From: Candidatus Izemoplasmatales bacterium
GTDB taxonomy: Bacteria > Bacillota_I > Bacilli_A > Izemoplasmatales > Hujiaoplasmataceae
Assembly: GCA_041649275.1 (NCBI GenBank)
Contig: JBAZNL010000006.1
Location: 1-64,000 of the forward strand
Direction: 5' to 3'
DNA length: 64,000 nucleotides
The notes beneath the pieces were generated by a model. That model saw nothing but the letters and a program-made list of their open reading frames with translations. It ran no database searches and had not been told where the DNA came from. Below, piece after piece: positions 8,237 to 18,814 of the stretch. The translations under genes were made by a program, and so were the position numbers. The number at the start of each line of letters is the position of its first letter. Within the stretch, counting starts at the first letter, position 1.

Positions 8237-8585
8237 TCGGATGATCGGGCGATCGAGCGCTTCGGCGTTAGGAAAGTCCATGCTAGCACGGGCTGCGACG
8301 CCCGTAACGTTTGCGCCATACGAACCGATAAGTATGGGCACCGAGCAATCGGTGACGGCGGCGAAAGGGATGTCAAAGGCCCCGGTAGCCCCAAGGTGCC
8401 ACAGAGACGAGCCTTGCGGAACACGCAAGGATGAAACGCGGTAAACCCCACAAGCTAGAAACCCAAATTTCGGTAGGGGAACGGAAGGCGGAGAACTGAA
8501 TCCAGCCGACCGACGGCGAAAGCCGTAGATAAATGATCGCCACCCCGCAGGGGGGACAGAACATGGCTTACACATCATCCGGCCG
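8237..8585 (+). ncRNA. rnpB: RNase P RNA, Bacillus (B) type
   Basis: Catalytic RNA that matures tRNA 5' ends. Diagnostic conserved segments occur in order: GGAAAGTCCATGCTAGCAC near 8273, CCACAGAGACGAG near 8399, GAAACGCGGTAAACCCC near 8436, and ACAGAACATGGCTTAC near 8556. The 5' CGGATGAT (8239-8246) can pair with the 3' ATCATCCG (8575-8582), closing helix P1. The GGAAAGTCCATGCTAGCAC block closely follows the Bacillus subtilis form. Ends are estimated from P1, the -10 box and the terminator. Confidence 0.93.
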
Positions 8586-8619
8586 AAAAAAGCATAATCC
8601 AACCCATTATGCTTTTTTT
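8586..8619 (+). terminator. Intrinsic terminator of rnpB
   Basis: AAAAAAGCATAAT / ATTATGCTTTTTT stem with a 7-nt loop and a run of seven T. Confidence 0.9.
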
Positions 8620-8640
8620 ACTGCAAAAAACGGCTGTTTG

Positions 8641-8649
8641 TGATAGAAT
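8641..8649 (+). promoter_or_regulatory. Extended -10 promoter of lepA
   Basis: TGA-TAGAAT located between the rnpB terminator and the lepA ribosome site GGAGAGGAGG. Confidence 0.65.
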
Positions 8650-8678
8650 AAGACCGCAACGGAGAGGAGGCGAACGCC

Positions 8679-10508
<1,830 letters not shown>

Positions 10509-10530
10509 TCGTCGTCCTTTTCGTTTTTTC

Positions 10531-10559
10531 TTTTCATTCGTCCGAAACGATGGTATAAT
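10531..10559 (+). promoter_or_regulatory. Promoter of the lipoprotein gene
   Basis: TTTTCA, 17-bp spacer, TGG-extended TATAAT (10554-10559). A GGCGCG/CGCGCC hairpin lies in the 45-nt leader (10566-10571 with 10587-10592). Confidence 0.75.
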
Positions 10560-10603
10560 CGACATGGGCGCGCAATCGTTCACCGTCGCGCCGATGGGGG
10601 ACC

Positions 10604-11674
10604 ATGATGAAGCGAACTCTGCGATTTCTTTCCGTCCTGACCGTTTCCTTCCTGCTTTCCGGATGCGCCCTCGCCACCGCGGTCGAACGGCTCGGGTTCA
10701 TGTCGCAGAGCGCGTTCTTCGAGATGAAGTTCGCCGGCGCCGACGCCTATTCCTACACGATGTCGACGACGGTCGACGCAAGATACCGCTATCTCGGCTA
10801 CGAGCAGTCGGAGTCGTTTTCCTACGACATCGAAAGCGACGTCTACCTCGACGATTTCCTGATCGACGCGACCGTCACGTCGGACGGCGAGACGACGCGG
10901 ATCCTCGTCTTCGAGGAAGAGGACGCTAAGGTCGCCTACCAGTGGGTCGGGGAAGACGTCCTGTACCCGATCGACGGCTTCACCGAAGACGACCTCGCGG
11001 CGCTCTCGGGATTCGAAGCCGGGGACCGCACCGCCATCGGCATCGACGACTTCGAGGGAATCGTCAGAAACGACGACGGGACCTTCGGGCTCTCCGTCGA
11101 TCTCGGCGCGGAGGAGGGCTTCGGCTACGAGATGGCGACTGAGATCGCGGCCGCGTCCGGGCTTGAACGCGAAGATCTCGCCGACGTCGCGGTCGATCTT
11201 CTCGTCGACATCGACAACCGCGAGGACACCCTCTCGATCGCGGCGACGCTCGAGGACTTCGAGTTCATGATGCAGGGCATCGAATTCACCTTCGACATCG
11301 GCGTGACGACCTCCCTCGCGCTCCGCGACGTCCCGGCGCGCACCGAGCCCGAGGATCCGTACTACGGCCTGCCGACGCAGACGTTCGGGGCCGCGGTCGA
11401 CGCCCGGCCGGACGAGACGACCCGCGTCTTCGTCGCCGGCGGCAGCGGATTCCATTGGCTCCGGATCGAACTCGAGGCGGGCGACTACCTGATCGAATGG
11501 ACGGGCACGGACATGGCGCTCTCGATCGGGGTCGCGAATTCCGCCGGGATCTACTTCCACGGCGGCTCTCCGTTCTTCACGGCGCCTGCGGACGGCACCT
11601 ACTACATCGGTTTCGACTGCGGGCGCACCGCCTGTCGCCTCGAGGTGACGATCGTCCCGCAGCCGAATCCGTGA
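10604..11674 (+). CDS. Predicted lipoprotein of unknown function
   Basis: A 356-aa protein with a type II signal peptide: a basic start (MMKRTLRF), a hydrophobic stretch, then the lipobox LLSGC with the acylated Cys near residue 22. The mature part is acidic and rich in Asp, Thr and Tyr, suggesting a soluble extracytoplasmic domain. The last about 100 residues look like a small beta-sandwich domain (alternating short strands, aromatic residues, two Cys near the end). No enzyme motif is recognised. An alternative ATG at 10607 has better spacing to the G-rich ribosome site. It has its own promoter and terminator. Confidence 0.75.
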   Translation: MMKRTLRFLSVLTVSFLLSGCALATAVERLGFMSQSAFFEMKFAGADAYSYTMSTTVDARYRYLGYEQSESFSYDIESDVYLDDFLIDATVTSDGETTRILVFEEEDAKVAYQWVGEDVLYPIDGFTEDDLAALSGFEAGDRTAIGIDDFEGIVRNDDGTFGLSVDLGAEEGFGYEMATEIAAASGLEREDLADVAVDLLVDIDNREDTLSIAATLEDFEFMMQGIEFTFDIGVTTSLALRDVPARTEPEDPYYGLPTQTFGAAVDARPDETTRVFVAGGSGFHWLRIELEAGDYLIEWTGTDMALSIGVANSAGIYFHGGSPFFTAPADGTYYIGFDCGRTACRLEVTIVPQPNP

Positions 11675-11677
11675 ACG

Positions 11678-11709
11678 ACGCCGTGACGGACCCGTCACGG
11701 CGTCTTTTT
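11678..11709 (+). terminator. Intrinsic terminator after the lipoprotein gene
   Basis: 12-bp stem ACGCCGTGACGG / CCGTCACGGCGT followed by a C and six T. Confidence 0.92.
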
Positions 11710-11776
11710 TCGCGATCCGATGCCGATCGCTGTCGCTTTTCGCGCTTTTATGTTAACATAATGTCAGGTGATCACA

Positions 11777-12889
11777 TTGTCCAAGGGACTTTACGTGCAC
11801 ATTCCGTTCTGCGACCGCATCTGCGCCTACTGCGACTTTCCCAAGACGGTCGCGCCGGCACCGGTCCGCGAACAGTATCTCGAAGCCCTCAAGACCGAAC
11901 TCGACGCCGTCCGCGCCGAGGTTTCTGACGTCGACACCGTCTACGTCGGCGGCGGCACCCCCTCCTCCCTCGGCGTCGAGGCGCTTTCCGACCTGTGCGA
12001 CTTCCTCGCAAGCGTCGTGAACGTCCCGCATCTGAAGGAATTCACGGTCGAGGCGAATCCGAACGACGTCGACGGCGAATTCGCGAGGATGCTGAAGGCG
12101 AAGGGCGTCACCCGCCTCTCCCTCGGGGTCCAGTCCGGCGAACCGCGGCTCCTCGGCCTGATGGGACGGACCCACGGGCGGGAGGACGTCGAGCGGGCGA
12201 TGCGCGCGCTCCACGACATCCACTTCTACAACGTCAACCTCGACTTCATCTACGCCCTGCCGACCCAGACGGTCGAGGAACTCGGCCGCGACCTCGATTT
12301 CGCGACCCGCCTCCAGCCGACCCACCTGTCGTTCTATACCCTGATCCTCGAGCCGCGGACGATCCTGTACCACGAATGGAAGGAAGGCCGCCTGGAACCG
12401 CTTGACGAGGAGACCGAAGCGGCGATGGCGGAACTCGTCAACCGTACCCTTCCGGCCCGCGGCTACCTCCGCTACGAAGTCTCGAACTTCGCGATCGCCG
12501 GCTTCGAGTCGAAGCACAACCTGCTCTACTGGGACGTGCACGACTATCTCGGCGTCGGGATGGGGGCGCATTCGCTTTCGCACGGGGTCCGGTTCCACAA
12601 CGAAACGACGCTGTCGCGCTACCTCGCCGCCGTGAAGAAGAGCGGCGTCGGCGGACGCATTCCCGATCCGTGCGATCCGGTCCGCGAGGCCTGCGTGATG
12701 GGTCTTCGGAAGGCCTCCGGGATCGACGTGACCGACCTCTGGCTCCGCTTCAAGGTCGACGTCCTCCTCCGGTTCCCGCGCCTGCGCCAGAACGAGGCCG
12801 AGGGCCTCGTCGCGATCGACGGCCGGTCGATCCGCCTGACCGAGAAGGGGTTCATGCTCATGAACTACGTCGAGCGGAGCTTCGCGTGA
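11777..12889 (+). CDS. hemW: HemW-like radical SAM protein (heme chaperone family)
   Basis: Oxygen-independent coproporphyrinogen oxidase-like protein; HemW members bind and insert heme rather than oxidise coproporphyrinogen. The radical SAM motif CDRICAYC (C-x3-C-x2-C) is near residue 13 and the SAM motif GGGTPS near residue 56. At 370 aa it has HemW length. The start is probably TTG at 11777: AGGTGATCA just upstream matches the 16S tail very well, while the in-frame GTG at 11768 lies inside that site. It leads a run hemW-xerD-deoB-ATPase. No heme-synthesis genes are in the window. Confidence 0.9.
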   Translation: MSKGLYVHIPFCDRICAYCDFPKTVAPAPVREQYLEALKTELDAVRAEVSDVDTVYVGGGTPSSLGVEALSDLCDFLASVVNVPHLKEFTVEANPNDVDGEFARMLKAKGVTRLSLGVQSGEPRLLGLMGRTHGREDVERAMRALHDIHFYNVNLDFIYALPTQTVEELGRDLDFATRLQPTHLSFYTLILEPRTILYHEWKEGRLEPLDEETEAAMAELVNRTLPARGYLRYEVSNFAIAGFESKHNLLYWDVHDYLGVGMGAHSLSHGVRFHNETTLSRYLAAVKKSGVGGRIPDPCDPVREACVMGLRKASGIDVTDLWLRFKVDVLLRFPRLRQNEAEGLVAIDGRSIRLTEKGFMLMNYVERSFA

Positions 12890-12899
12890 GGTGCCGGGG

Positions 12900-13820
12900 A
12901 TGAACGACAAGCTCCTGAAGGAATACGTCTACTACCTCCGGATCACCCGGAACCTCGCGAAGAACACCCTGTCCTCCTACCGCTCCGACCTCGAGAAGTA
13001 CCTCGAGTTCATGGAGAAGAACTACCATGCCGTCCGGATCGATCAGATCACGAAGACGTATGCGCTCAACTACCTCGCGAAGATGAAGCGCGACGGCCTC
13101 GCCGTCAAGAGCATCCAGCGGAAGCTCTCGGCGATCAAGTCGTTCCACCGCTACGCCGAATCGGAAGGCCTCGTCCCCCGAAACGTGATCGAGGCCGTCC
13201 GGCAGCCGAAGGCGCAGCGGACCCTGCCGGTGGTGATGAACCGCGTCGAGATCGAGCGGCTGCTTCTGGCCGCGCGCGCCGACGAGTCGCCGCTCGCCCT
13301 CCGCAACGTCGCGCTCGTCGAACTCGCCTACGGTTCGGGCCTGCGCGTCTCCGAGCTCCTCAACCTGAAGATCGCCGACCTGCATCTGCCCAACGGCGTC
13401 GTCCACGTCCTCGGGAAGGGCGGGAAGGAGCGCATCGTCCCGCTCGGAGAACCGACCGTCCTCGCCCTCCGCCGCTACCTCGTCGACTCCCGCCCGCTGA
13501 TCCATCCGGCCGCGAAGGAGGGCGTCTTCGTGAACAAGAACGGCACCCGGCTCTCGCGCGTCGGCTTCTTCAAGATCGTGAAGAAGCTCGCCGAAGCGGC
13601 CGGGATCGAGAAGCCGGTCTCGCCGCACACGTTCCGCCATTCCTTCGCCACCGACATGCTCGAAAACGGCGCCGACCTGCGCGCCGTGCAGGAACTGCTC
13701 GGCCACGAGGACGTCGTCACCACCGAGATCTACACCCACGTCTCGCAGCTTCGCCTGCGGGACGCCTACGAGGCGGCCCATCCGCGCGCCGCCAAAGAAA
13801 AGAAGGAGAACAGACCATGA
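12900..13820 (+). CDS. xerD: Tyrosine recombinase XerD-type
   Basis: Site-specific recombinase that resolves chromosome dimers at dif. Its 306 aa include an N-terminal core-binding domain (residues 1-90) and a catalytic domain with the expected residues: Arg in GLRVSELLNL, Lys in GKGGKERIVPL, HTFRHSF (H-x2-R), LGHED and the nucleophile Tyr in IYTHV. It sits directly before deoB, as xerD (ripX) does in Bacillus, which argues for the housekeeping enzyme. ATG 12900 is 6 nt after GAGGTG; a GTG at 12891 overlaps that site. Confidence 0.93.
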   Translation: MNDKLLKEYVYYLRITRNLAKNTLSSYRSDLEKYLEFMEKNYHAVRIDQITKTYALNYLAKMKRDGLAVKSIQRKLSAIKSFHRYAESEGLVPRNVIEAVRQPKAQRTLPVVMNRVEIERLLLAARADESPLALRNVALVELAYGSGLRVSELLNLKIADLHLPNGVVHVLGKGGKERIVPLGEPTVLALRRYLVDSRPLIHPAAKEGVFVNKNGTRLSRVGFFKIVKKLAEAAGIEKPVSPHTFRHSFATDMLENGADLRAVQELLGHEDVVTTEIYTHVSQLRLRDAYEAAHPRAAKEKKENRP

Positions 13821-14995
13821 CCTACAAGCGCATCTTCCTCATCGTGATGGATTCGGTCGGCTGCGGCGCGATGCCGGACGCCGCCAAGTTCGGCGACGTC
13901 GGAGCCGACACCATCGGAAACCTTTCCCGCGCGACCCGCGGGATCCATCTGCCGACGCTTCAGTCCTTCGGCTACGGAAACCTGACCGCGATCGAGGGCG
14001 TCCCGCCGACCGCATCCCCCCGCGCCGTCGCCCTGAAGATGGCGGAGCTCTCCGCCGGCAAGGACACGATGACCGGCCACTGGGAGATCATGGGGCTCAA
14101 GACCTCGATCCCCTTCCAGACGTTCACCGACACCGGCTTCCCCCCCGAACTGATCGCCGCGCTCGAACGCGAGACCGGCCGCAAGGTCGTCGGAAACAAG
14201 GCCGCCTCCGGCACCGAGATCCTCGTCGAACTCGGGCCGCACCAGATGAAGACCGGCGACCTGATCGTCTACACCTCGGCCGACTCGGTCCTGCAGATCG
14301 CCGCCCACGAGGAGGTCATCCCGCTCGAGGAACTCTACCACGACTGCCACGTCGCCCGCGAACTCACCCTCCGGCCCGAATGGAAGGTGGGAAGGGTGAT
14401 CGCCCGTCCCTACGTCGGGAACGCCAAAGACGGCTTCCGCCGCACCCCGAACCGCCACGACTACGCCCTCTCCCCCTTCGCCCCGACGGTCCTGGACCGT
14501 CTCGCGGAGGCGGGGCTCGATGTCATCTCGGTCGGGAAGATCCGCGACATCTTCAACGGCTCCGGGATCACCGCGCACCACGGCATCGTCTCGAACCACG
14601 ACGGAATGGAAAAGACGAAGGCGATCGCGAAGGCCGACTTCACCGGTCTCTGCTTCGTCAACCTCGTCGACTTCGACGCGATGTACGGCCATCGCCGCGA
14701 CCCCTTCGGCTACAAGCTCGCGCTCGAGGAGTTCGACCGCGACCTCGCCGACCTGATCCCCCTGCTGCGCGACGACGACCTCCTCATGATCACCGCCGAT
14801 CACGGCAACGACCCGACCCACGCGGGCACGGACCACACCCGCGAGTACGTCCCGCTCTTCCTGTTCGCCAAGGGGCTCGCCGGCCGCATCCTGCCCGATT
14901 CCGACACCTTCGCCGACATCGGCGCGACCGTCGCCGACGACTTCGGCGTCGCCGCCCCCGACATCGGCGCTTCGCTCCTGAAGCGGATCGGCTGA
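13817..14995 (+). CDS. deoB: Phosphopentomutase
   Basis: Interconverts ribose-1-phosphate (or deoxyribose-1-P) and the 5-phosphate in nucleoside salvage; alkaline phosphatase superfamily. At 392 aa it is full length. Metal and phosphate-binding blocks are present: MDSVGCGAMPDA at the N-terminus, the phospho-acceptor Thr in KDTMTGHWE near residue 90, and TADHGNDPTH plus TDHTREYVP near the C-terminus. It overlaps xerD by 4 bp. Its pathway partners deoC and deoD lie at 36439-38412. Confidence 0.97.
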   Translation: MTYKRIFLIVMDSVGCGAMPDAAKFGDVGADTIGNLSRATRGIHLPTLQSFGYGNLTAIEGVPPTASPRAVALKMAELSAGKDTMTGHWEIMGLKTSIPFQTFTDTGFPPELIAALERETGRKVVGNKAASGTEILVELGPHQMKTGDLIVYTSADSVLQIAAHEEVIPLEELYHDCHVARELTLRPEWKVGRVIARPYVGNAKDGFRRTPNRHDYALSPFAPTVLDRLAEAGLDVISVGKIRDIFNGSGITAHHGIVSNHDGMEKTKAIAKADFTGLCFVNLVDFDAMYGHRRDPFGYKLALEEFDRDLADLIPLLRDDDLLMITADHGNDPTHAGTDHTREYVPLFLFAKGLAGRILPDSDTFADIGATVADDFGVAAPDIGASLLKRIG

Positions 14996-14999
14996 GACG

Positions 15000-15806
15000 A
15001 TGTCCAGGCTCGAACGGATCCGGCTGCTCCCGGGGCGTCCGCCCGCCTATCCCTTCACGGTGCCGGCGCTGTCCGGCGACCTCGACCTCGTCCTCACCGC
15101 TCCGGTCACGGTCCTGATCGGCGAGAACGGGAGCGGGAAGTCGACCCTCCTCGACCTCGTCGGGGCGAAGGCGGGGCTGGTGCGGATCGCCCAGGACGAT
15201 CCGCTGAATCGGTCCCGGGCCGCGCTCTTCCGCCAGGCGTCCGCCTTCGTCGAGACCGTCTTCCGTCCGGTCCGGCCCAAAGGCTTCCACTTCGCCGCAT
15301 CCGACTTCGCCACGTACCTGAGGTACATCGCCGCCGAGAAGGAGTACGCCCACGAAGAACTCGACCGCGTCGCCAAGGAATACACCCGCAAGTCCGACTT
15401 CGCGAAGATGATGGCGGCGGCGCCGGCGGAACGCACCCTCGCCGAGCTCGACGGGATGTACGGCCGCGACCTCTCCGCCTCCTCCCACGGCGAAAGCTAC
15501 CTCGACTTCTTCGCCTCCCGGCTCCGCCCCGACTCGCTCTTCCTGCTCGACGAACCGGAGACGCCGCTCTCCTTCCAGAACCAGCTCGCACTGCTCGTCA
15601 TGATCGACCAGGGGGTCGCGGAAGGATGCCAGTTTCTGATCGCGACCCATTCGCCGGTCCTCGCCGGGATTCCCGAAGCCGACATCCTGTCATTCGAGGG
15701 AACGTCGATCCGCAGGCGGAAATACAGTGAGATCGAGGCGTTCTCGCTTCTGTCCCGCTTCCTCGCCGACCGCGAGGGCTTCTTCGAGAACCTGCGCCGC
15801 GAATGA
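15000..15806 (+). CDS. AAA-type (ABC-like) ATPase
   Basis: A 268-aa soluble ATPase of the predicted-ATPase group often annotated COG3910. Walker A GENGSGKST is near residue 41, an ABC-like signature SHGES near 162, and Walker B SLFLLDEPE near 177; the late His in IATHSPVL is the switch histidine. There is no membrane domain and no partner nuclease. Its role is unknown; related proteins range from DNA-repair-like to toxin-linked ATPases. It starts 4 bp after the deoB stop and ends the operon. Confidence 0.8.
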   Translation: MSRLERIRLLPGRPPAYPFTVPALSGDLDLVLTAPVTVLIGENGSGKSTLLDLVGAKAGLVRIAQDDPLNRSRAALFRQASAFVETVFRPVRPKGFHFAASDFATYLRYIAAEKEYAHEELDRVAKEYTRKSDFAKMMAAAPAERTLAELDGMYGRDLSASSHGESYLDFFASRLRPDSLFLLDEPETPLSFQNQLALLVMIDQGVAEGCQFLIATHSPVLAGIPEADILSFEGTSIRRRKYSEIEAFSLLSRFLADREGFFENLRRE

Positions 15807-15810
15807 AGAA

Positions 15811-15850
15811 AAGGCGCCGGATGTCCGTGGGAACGGGCATCCGGCGCCTT
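15811..15850. terminator. Probable bidirectional terminator
   Basis: Perfect 13-bp stem AAGGCGCCGGATG / CATCCGGCGCCTT between the convergent ATPase gene and the coiled-coil operon. T-rich flanks follow on both strands. Confidence 0.85.
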
Positions 15851-15863
15851 TCTGTTTCGATGA

Positions 15864-18800
15864 CTATTCGATCGTGATCGCGTAGCGGCGGTATTTCTTC
15901 CGGATGTCGCGGACGATCCTAGCCGTCTTCTTGGCGTTGGCGCGGCGCAGCGGCGCGACGATCCGACGGTACTTCACCTGGCGCATCGCCGTCTTCACGT
16001 ACTTCCGGTTCGCCTGCAGGAAGCGGGCGAAGTCGTCGGAGAGCTCGCGCGAGATCTGGGTGTGCGAGCGGAGCGCGTCCTGATATTCCGCGGTCAGCCG
16101 GGCGATCGTCTTCTGGAGCGTGTCGGACGCCTGCGCGACTTCGGCGACGTAGGCGGTCTCGAGCGCCGCGGCGCGGGTCTCGAGCTGCGCGCGGGCGGCG
16201 TCGGTGCGCCCCTTCAGTTCCGCGCGGGCGCCGTCGCAGGCGGCCTTCGACGCGGTTTCGGACGCGGCGACGACGGAAAGCCGTTCCCGGTATTCCTTCT
16301 CGACGGCCTCGAGGCCGGTGCGGTAGACCGCCTCGGAACGTTCCCGCGACGCCATGATCGCGTCGACGAGTTCGAGGTACTGGGCCCGGTCGTAGCCGGC
16401 GGTCTGCTTGAAAAAGACCTCGCGGTACCGGTCGAGGAGCGGCCCGATGCGATCGTCGAGACGGGCCTCGGCGAGCTTCAGTTCGTAGTGGCGGCGGTCG
16501 TTGATCTTCTGCAGGGAATCGAAGAACGCCGGGTCGAGGACGTCGACGGAGGAGTCGAGGTAGGGCTTGAGCGCCTCGTAGCGGACGCGGGCGTATTCGT
16601 AGAGGGCGGTGAACTGCGCGACGGTGGCGTCTTTGAGGCGTTCCGCCTCGCGGGCGCCCTCCTCGAGATAGTCGTCGAGACGGGAGAGCTCGCGGCTTGC
16701 GGCGGCGATGGCCTCGTCGTCGGACTGCGACCTCACGAGCATGTTCACCTTCGAATCGCGGAGCTGACGCTGGCGGTTGAGTTCGCCCTGGATCGACTTT
16801 CGCTTCTTCGGATCCTGTTCGAGCTCGAGGCGCTGCGCCTCGGTGTAGAGCCGGGCCTGGTACTCGTCCTCGGCGAGCCGGATCTCACGCCCGAAGCGAT
16901 CGCGGACGTTGTCGATCGCCTCGCGGTGGAAGCGGCGCTCGTCCTCGACGGCATCGGCGAGCGATTCGAGGCGGAGACGGTACTCGCTCTCGGCGAACTC
17001 GACCTGTTCGCGCGCGAAGCGCATCTGGTTCTGGTAGGTCGTGAGGATGAAGTCGTGGTCGATCTTCGTCTCCTCGGCGACGCGCGACTTCTGCATCACG
17101 AGGAAGGCGAGCTCGTTCTCGTAGGCGGTCTTGAAGTGGATCGCCTTCATCTCGTATTCCTTCAGGAGCAGTTCGATCTCGGCCTTCGCCTCGACCACGT
17201 AGACCTCGTGGGTCTCCCCCTCGCGGACGCGCTTGACGAGTTCGTCGAAGACGAGCGAGAGCCACATGCGGTCGGTGTTGAGCGAATCGACGAGCCAGGA
17301 GAGGTGGACGTTGGCGGCGCGCTCGACGCGCGCGACCTCGATCCGCTCGCGATCGACGGAATGCCGGAGGGCCTCGATACGGGCTCGGCTCTCGATCGCG
17401 AAGTCGTTGATGTCGGCGATCTTCTGGAGCAGTTCGGATTCCTCCGCGAGCATCTGGCGGTTGACGGCGTGGGTCAGTTTCGTCTCGAGTCCGTTGATCT
17501 GGCTCTTGATCTTGGCCGACTGGATGTCGTAGTTGATGTTGGTCTTGAGCTCCTTGTTCACGCGGAGCATCGAGAGTTCGAGGCGCTCTTCCTTGATCGC
17601 CTTGCTCGACTCGTCGCCGAGCGTCTGCGCGAGGAACGGGTCGATCCGGATCACGGCGAGGTATTCGTCGAGCGAACGGGCCATCTTCCCGATCGCCCGC
17701 GCCGTCTCGGCCTCGGCGAGCAGCAGCAGGCGCTTCTTCTCGAGCAGCTGCCGGCGGAGCATGAAGTCGGCGCGCCTGCGCGCCTTGTCGCGGATCGCGG
17801 TCCAGGCCTCGAGGCGCTTCAGGTTGTGCGCCGCGGCCTGCAGGCCCGGATGCTTCTTCTCGGCGGAGAGCGCCGCGACGCGGCGTCTGGCGAGGTCGAG
17901 GTAGCGCTCCGGATCGTCGAAGAAGTCGTACTTGTCGACGAGGGCGTACGAGGCGCGGCGGAGGAGGTGCTGGTAGACGCGGTCGTAGACGGCCGCGTAG
18001 TCCGCCTCGAGCGCCCGCTTGATGTCGGCGTCGCGGCGGAGCGAGTGCTCCTTGTAGGCGTTGAACTGGTTGATCTTGTCCGAGGCGATCGCCTGGATCT
18101 CGATCGAGGTCGGGTCGGGTTCGGCGCTGTAGGTGTACTGGTTGTCCCAGTAGTGCTTCATCTCGCGGTCGTAGAACGATTCGATTGAGGCGACCTTGGC
18201 GTTCTTGTCGCGGATGATCTTCCCGATCAGGGCGTCCATGCCCTCGATCTCGGCGTCGAGCGACTGGAAGATCTTCGCGATCTCGGTTTCGTAGCGGACC
18301 AGGACTGACTGGAACTCGGTCGATTTCTGCATGTAGAACTCGAAGTAGTCCTCGGTGCCGATCAGGGCCTGGAGGTACTCGCGTTCCTGGGTCTTGAAGA
18401 AGTCGGTCTTGACGACCAGAAGCGAGCGGGACAGATCGTCCGCGGCGTCGATCACCTTGGCCGCGTTGAGGCGGTCGTAGTCGAGGATCGCGACATTGTG
18501 GTCGTGGACGGCGGTCTCGGTCGCGCGGATGATCTGGGAGCGTTCGACGACGACCTCCTCGTCGTGGAAGAAGATCGAGTCCTTGAGCTTCGCCGCCTCG
18601 TCCTTGAGCGTATCGAGACGCTCCTCGACGGCGGTGAGGTTGTTCAGCGTGATCGCGCGGTGGGTCTTCGCGCGATGGGTGATGCGCTGAAAGAAATCCT
18701 CGTAAAGCGACGCCTCCGCGGCGAAGGCGGCGCCGACGGCGTTCTTGTGGTCGGAGGCGAGGGTCGTGCGGGTCTGTTCGCGTTCGGGTTCCTTGGCCAT
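15864..18800 (-). CDS. Giant coiled-coil protein B (unknown function)
   Basis: A 978-aa protein made almost wholly of long charged helices (E, K, R, A, L rich), with no signal peptide, membrane segment, Walker motif or recognisable enzyme domain, so it is not an SMC protein. The last about 50 residues are strongly basic (KYVKTAMRQVKYRR, then LRRANAKKTARIVRDIRKK), suitable for binding nucleic acid or acidic membrane. Near residue 660 it has a DPKKR...GELNR block that recurs in the neighbour. The ATG follows a perfect AGGAGGTGA overlapping the end of the upstream gene, so the two are co-translated. A structural or scaffold role is inference. Confidence 0.7.
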   Translation of the reverse strand: MAKEPEREQTRTTLASDHKNAVGAAFAAEASLYEDFFQRITHRAKTHRAITLNNLTAVEERLDTLKDEAAKLKDSIFFHDEEVVVERSQIIRATETAVHDHNVAILDYDRLNAAKVIDAADDLSRSLLVVKTDFFKTQEREYLQALIGTEDYFEFYMQKSTEFQSVLVRYETEIAKIFQSLDAEIEGMDALIGKIIRDKNAKVASIESFYDREMKHYWDNQYTYSAEPDPTSIEIQAIASDKINQFNAYKEHSLRRDADIKRALEADYAAVYDRVYQHLLRRASYALVDKYDFFDDPERYLDLARRRVAALSAEKKHPGLQAAAHNLKRLEAWTAIRDKARRRADFMLRRQLLEKKRLLLLAEAETARAIGKMARSLDEYLAVIRIDPFLAQTLGDESSKAIKEERLELSMLRVNKELKTNINYDIQSAKIKSQINGLETKLTHAVNRQMLAEESELLQKIADINDFAIESRARIEALRHSVDRERIEVARVERAANVHLSWLVDSLNTDRMWLSLVFDELVKRVREGETHEVYVVEAKAEIELLLKEYEMKAIHFKTAYENELAFLVMQKSRVAEETKIDHDFILTTYQNQMRFAREQVEFAESEYRLRLESLADAVEDERRFHREAIDNVRDRFGREIRLAEDEYQARLYTEAQRLELEQDPKKRKSIQGELNRQRQLRDSKVNMLVRSQSDDEAIAAASRELSRLDDYLEEGAREAERLKDATVAQFTALYEYARVRYEALKPYLDSSVDVLDPAFFDSLQKINDRRHYELKLAEARLDDRIGPLLDRYREVFFKQTAGYDRAQYLELVDAIMASRERSEAVYRTGLEAVEKEYRERLSVVAASETASKAACDGARAELKGRTDAARAQLETRAAALETAYVAEVAQASDTLQKTIARLTAEYQDALRSHTQISRELSDDFARFLQANRKYVKTAMRQVKYRRIVAPLRRANAKKTARIVRDIRKKYRRYAITIE

Positions 18801-18814
18801 GGGGGTCACCTCCT

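Noticed and set aside
12900..13820. Tyrosine recombinase as the integrase of a mobile element
   Set aside because: It sits in the conserved xerD-deoB neighbourhood, with no att-like repeats, cargo or atypical composition.
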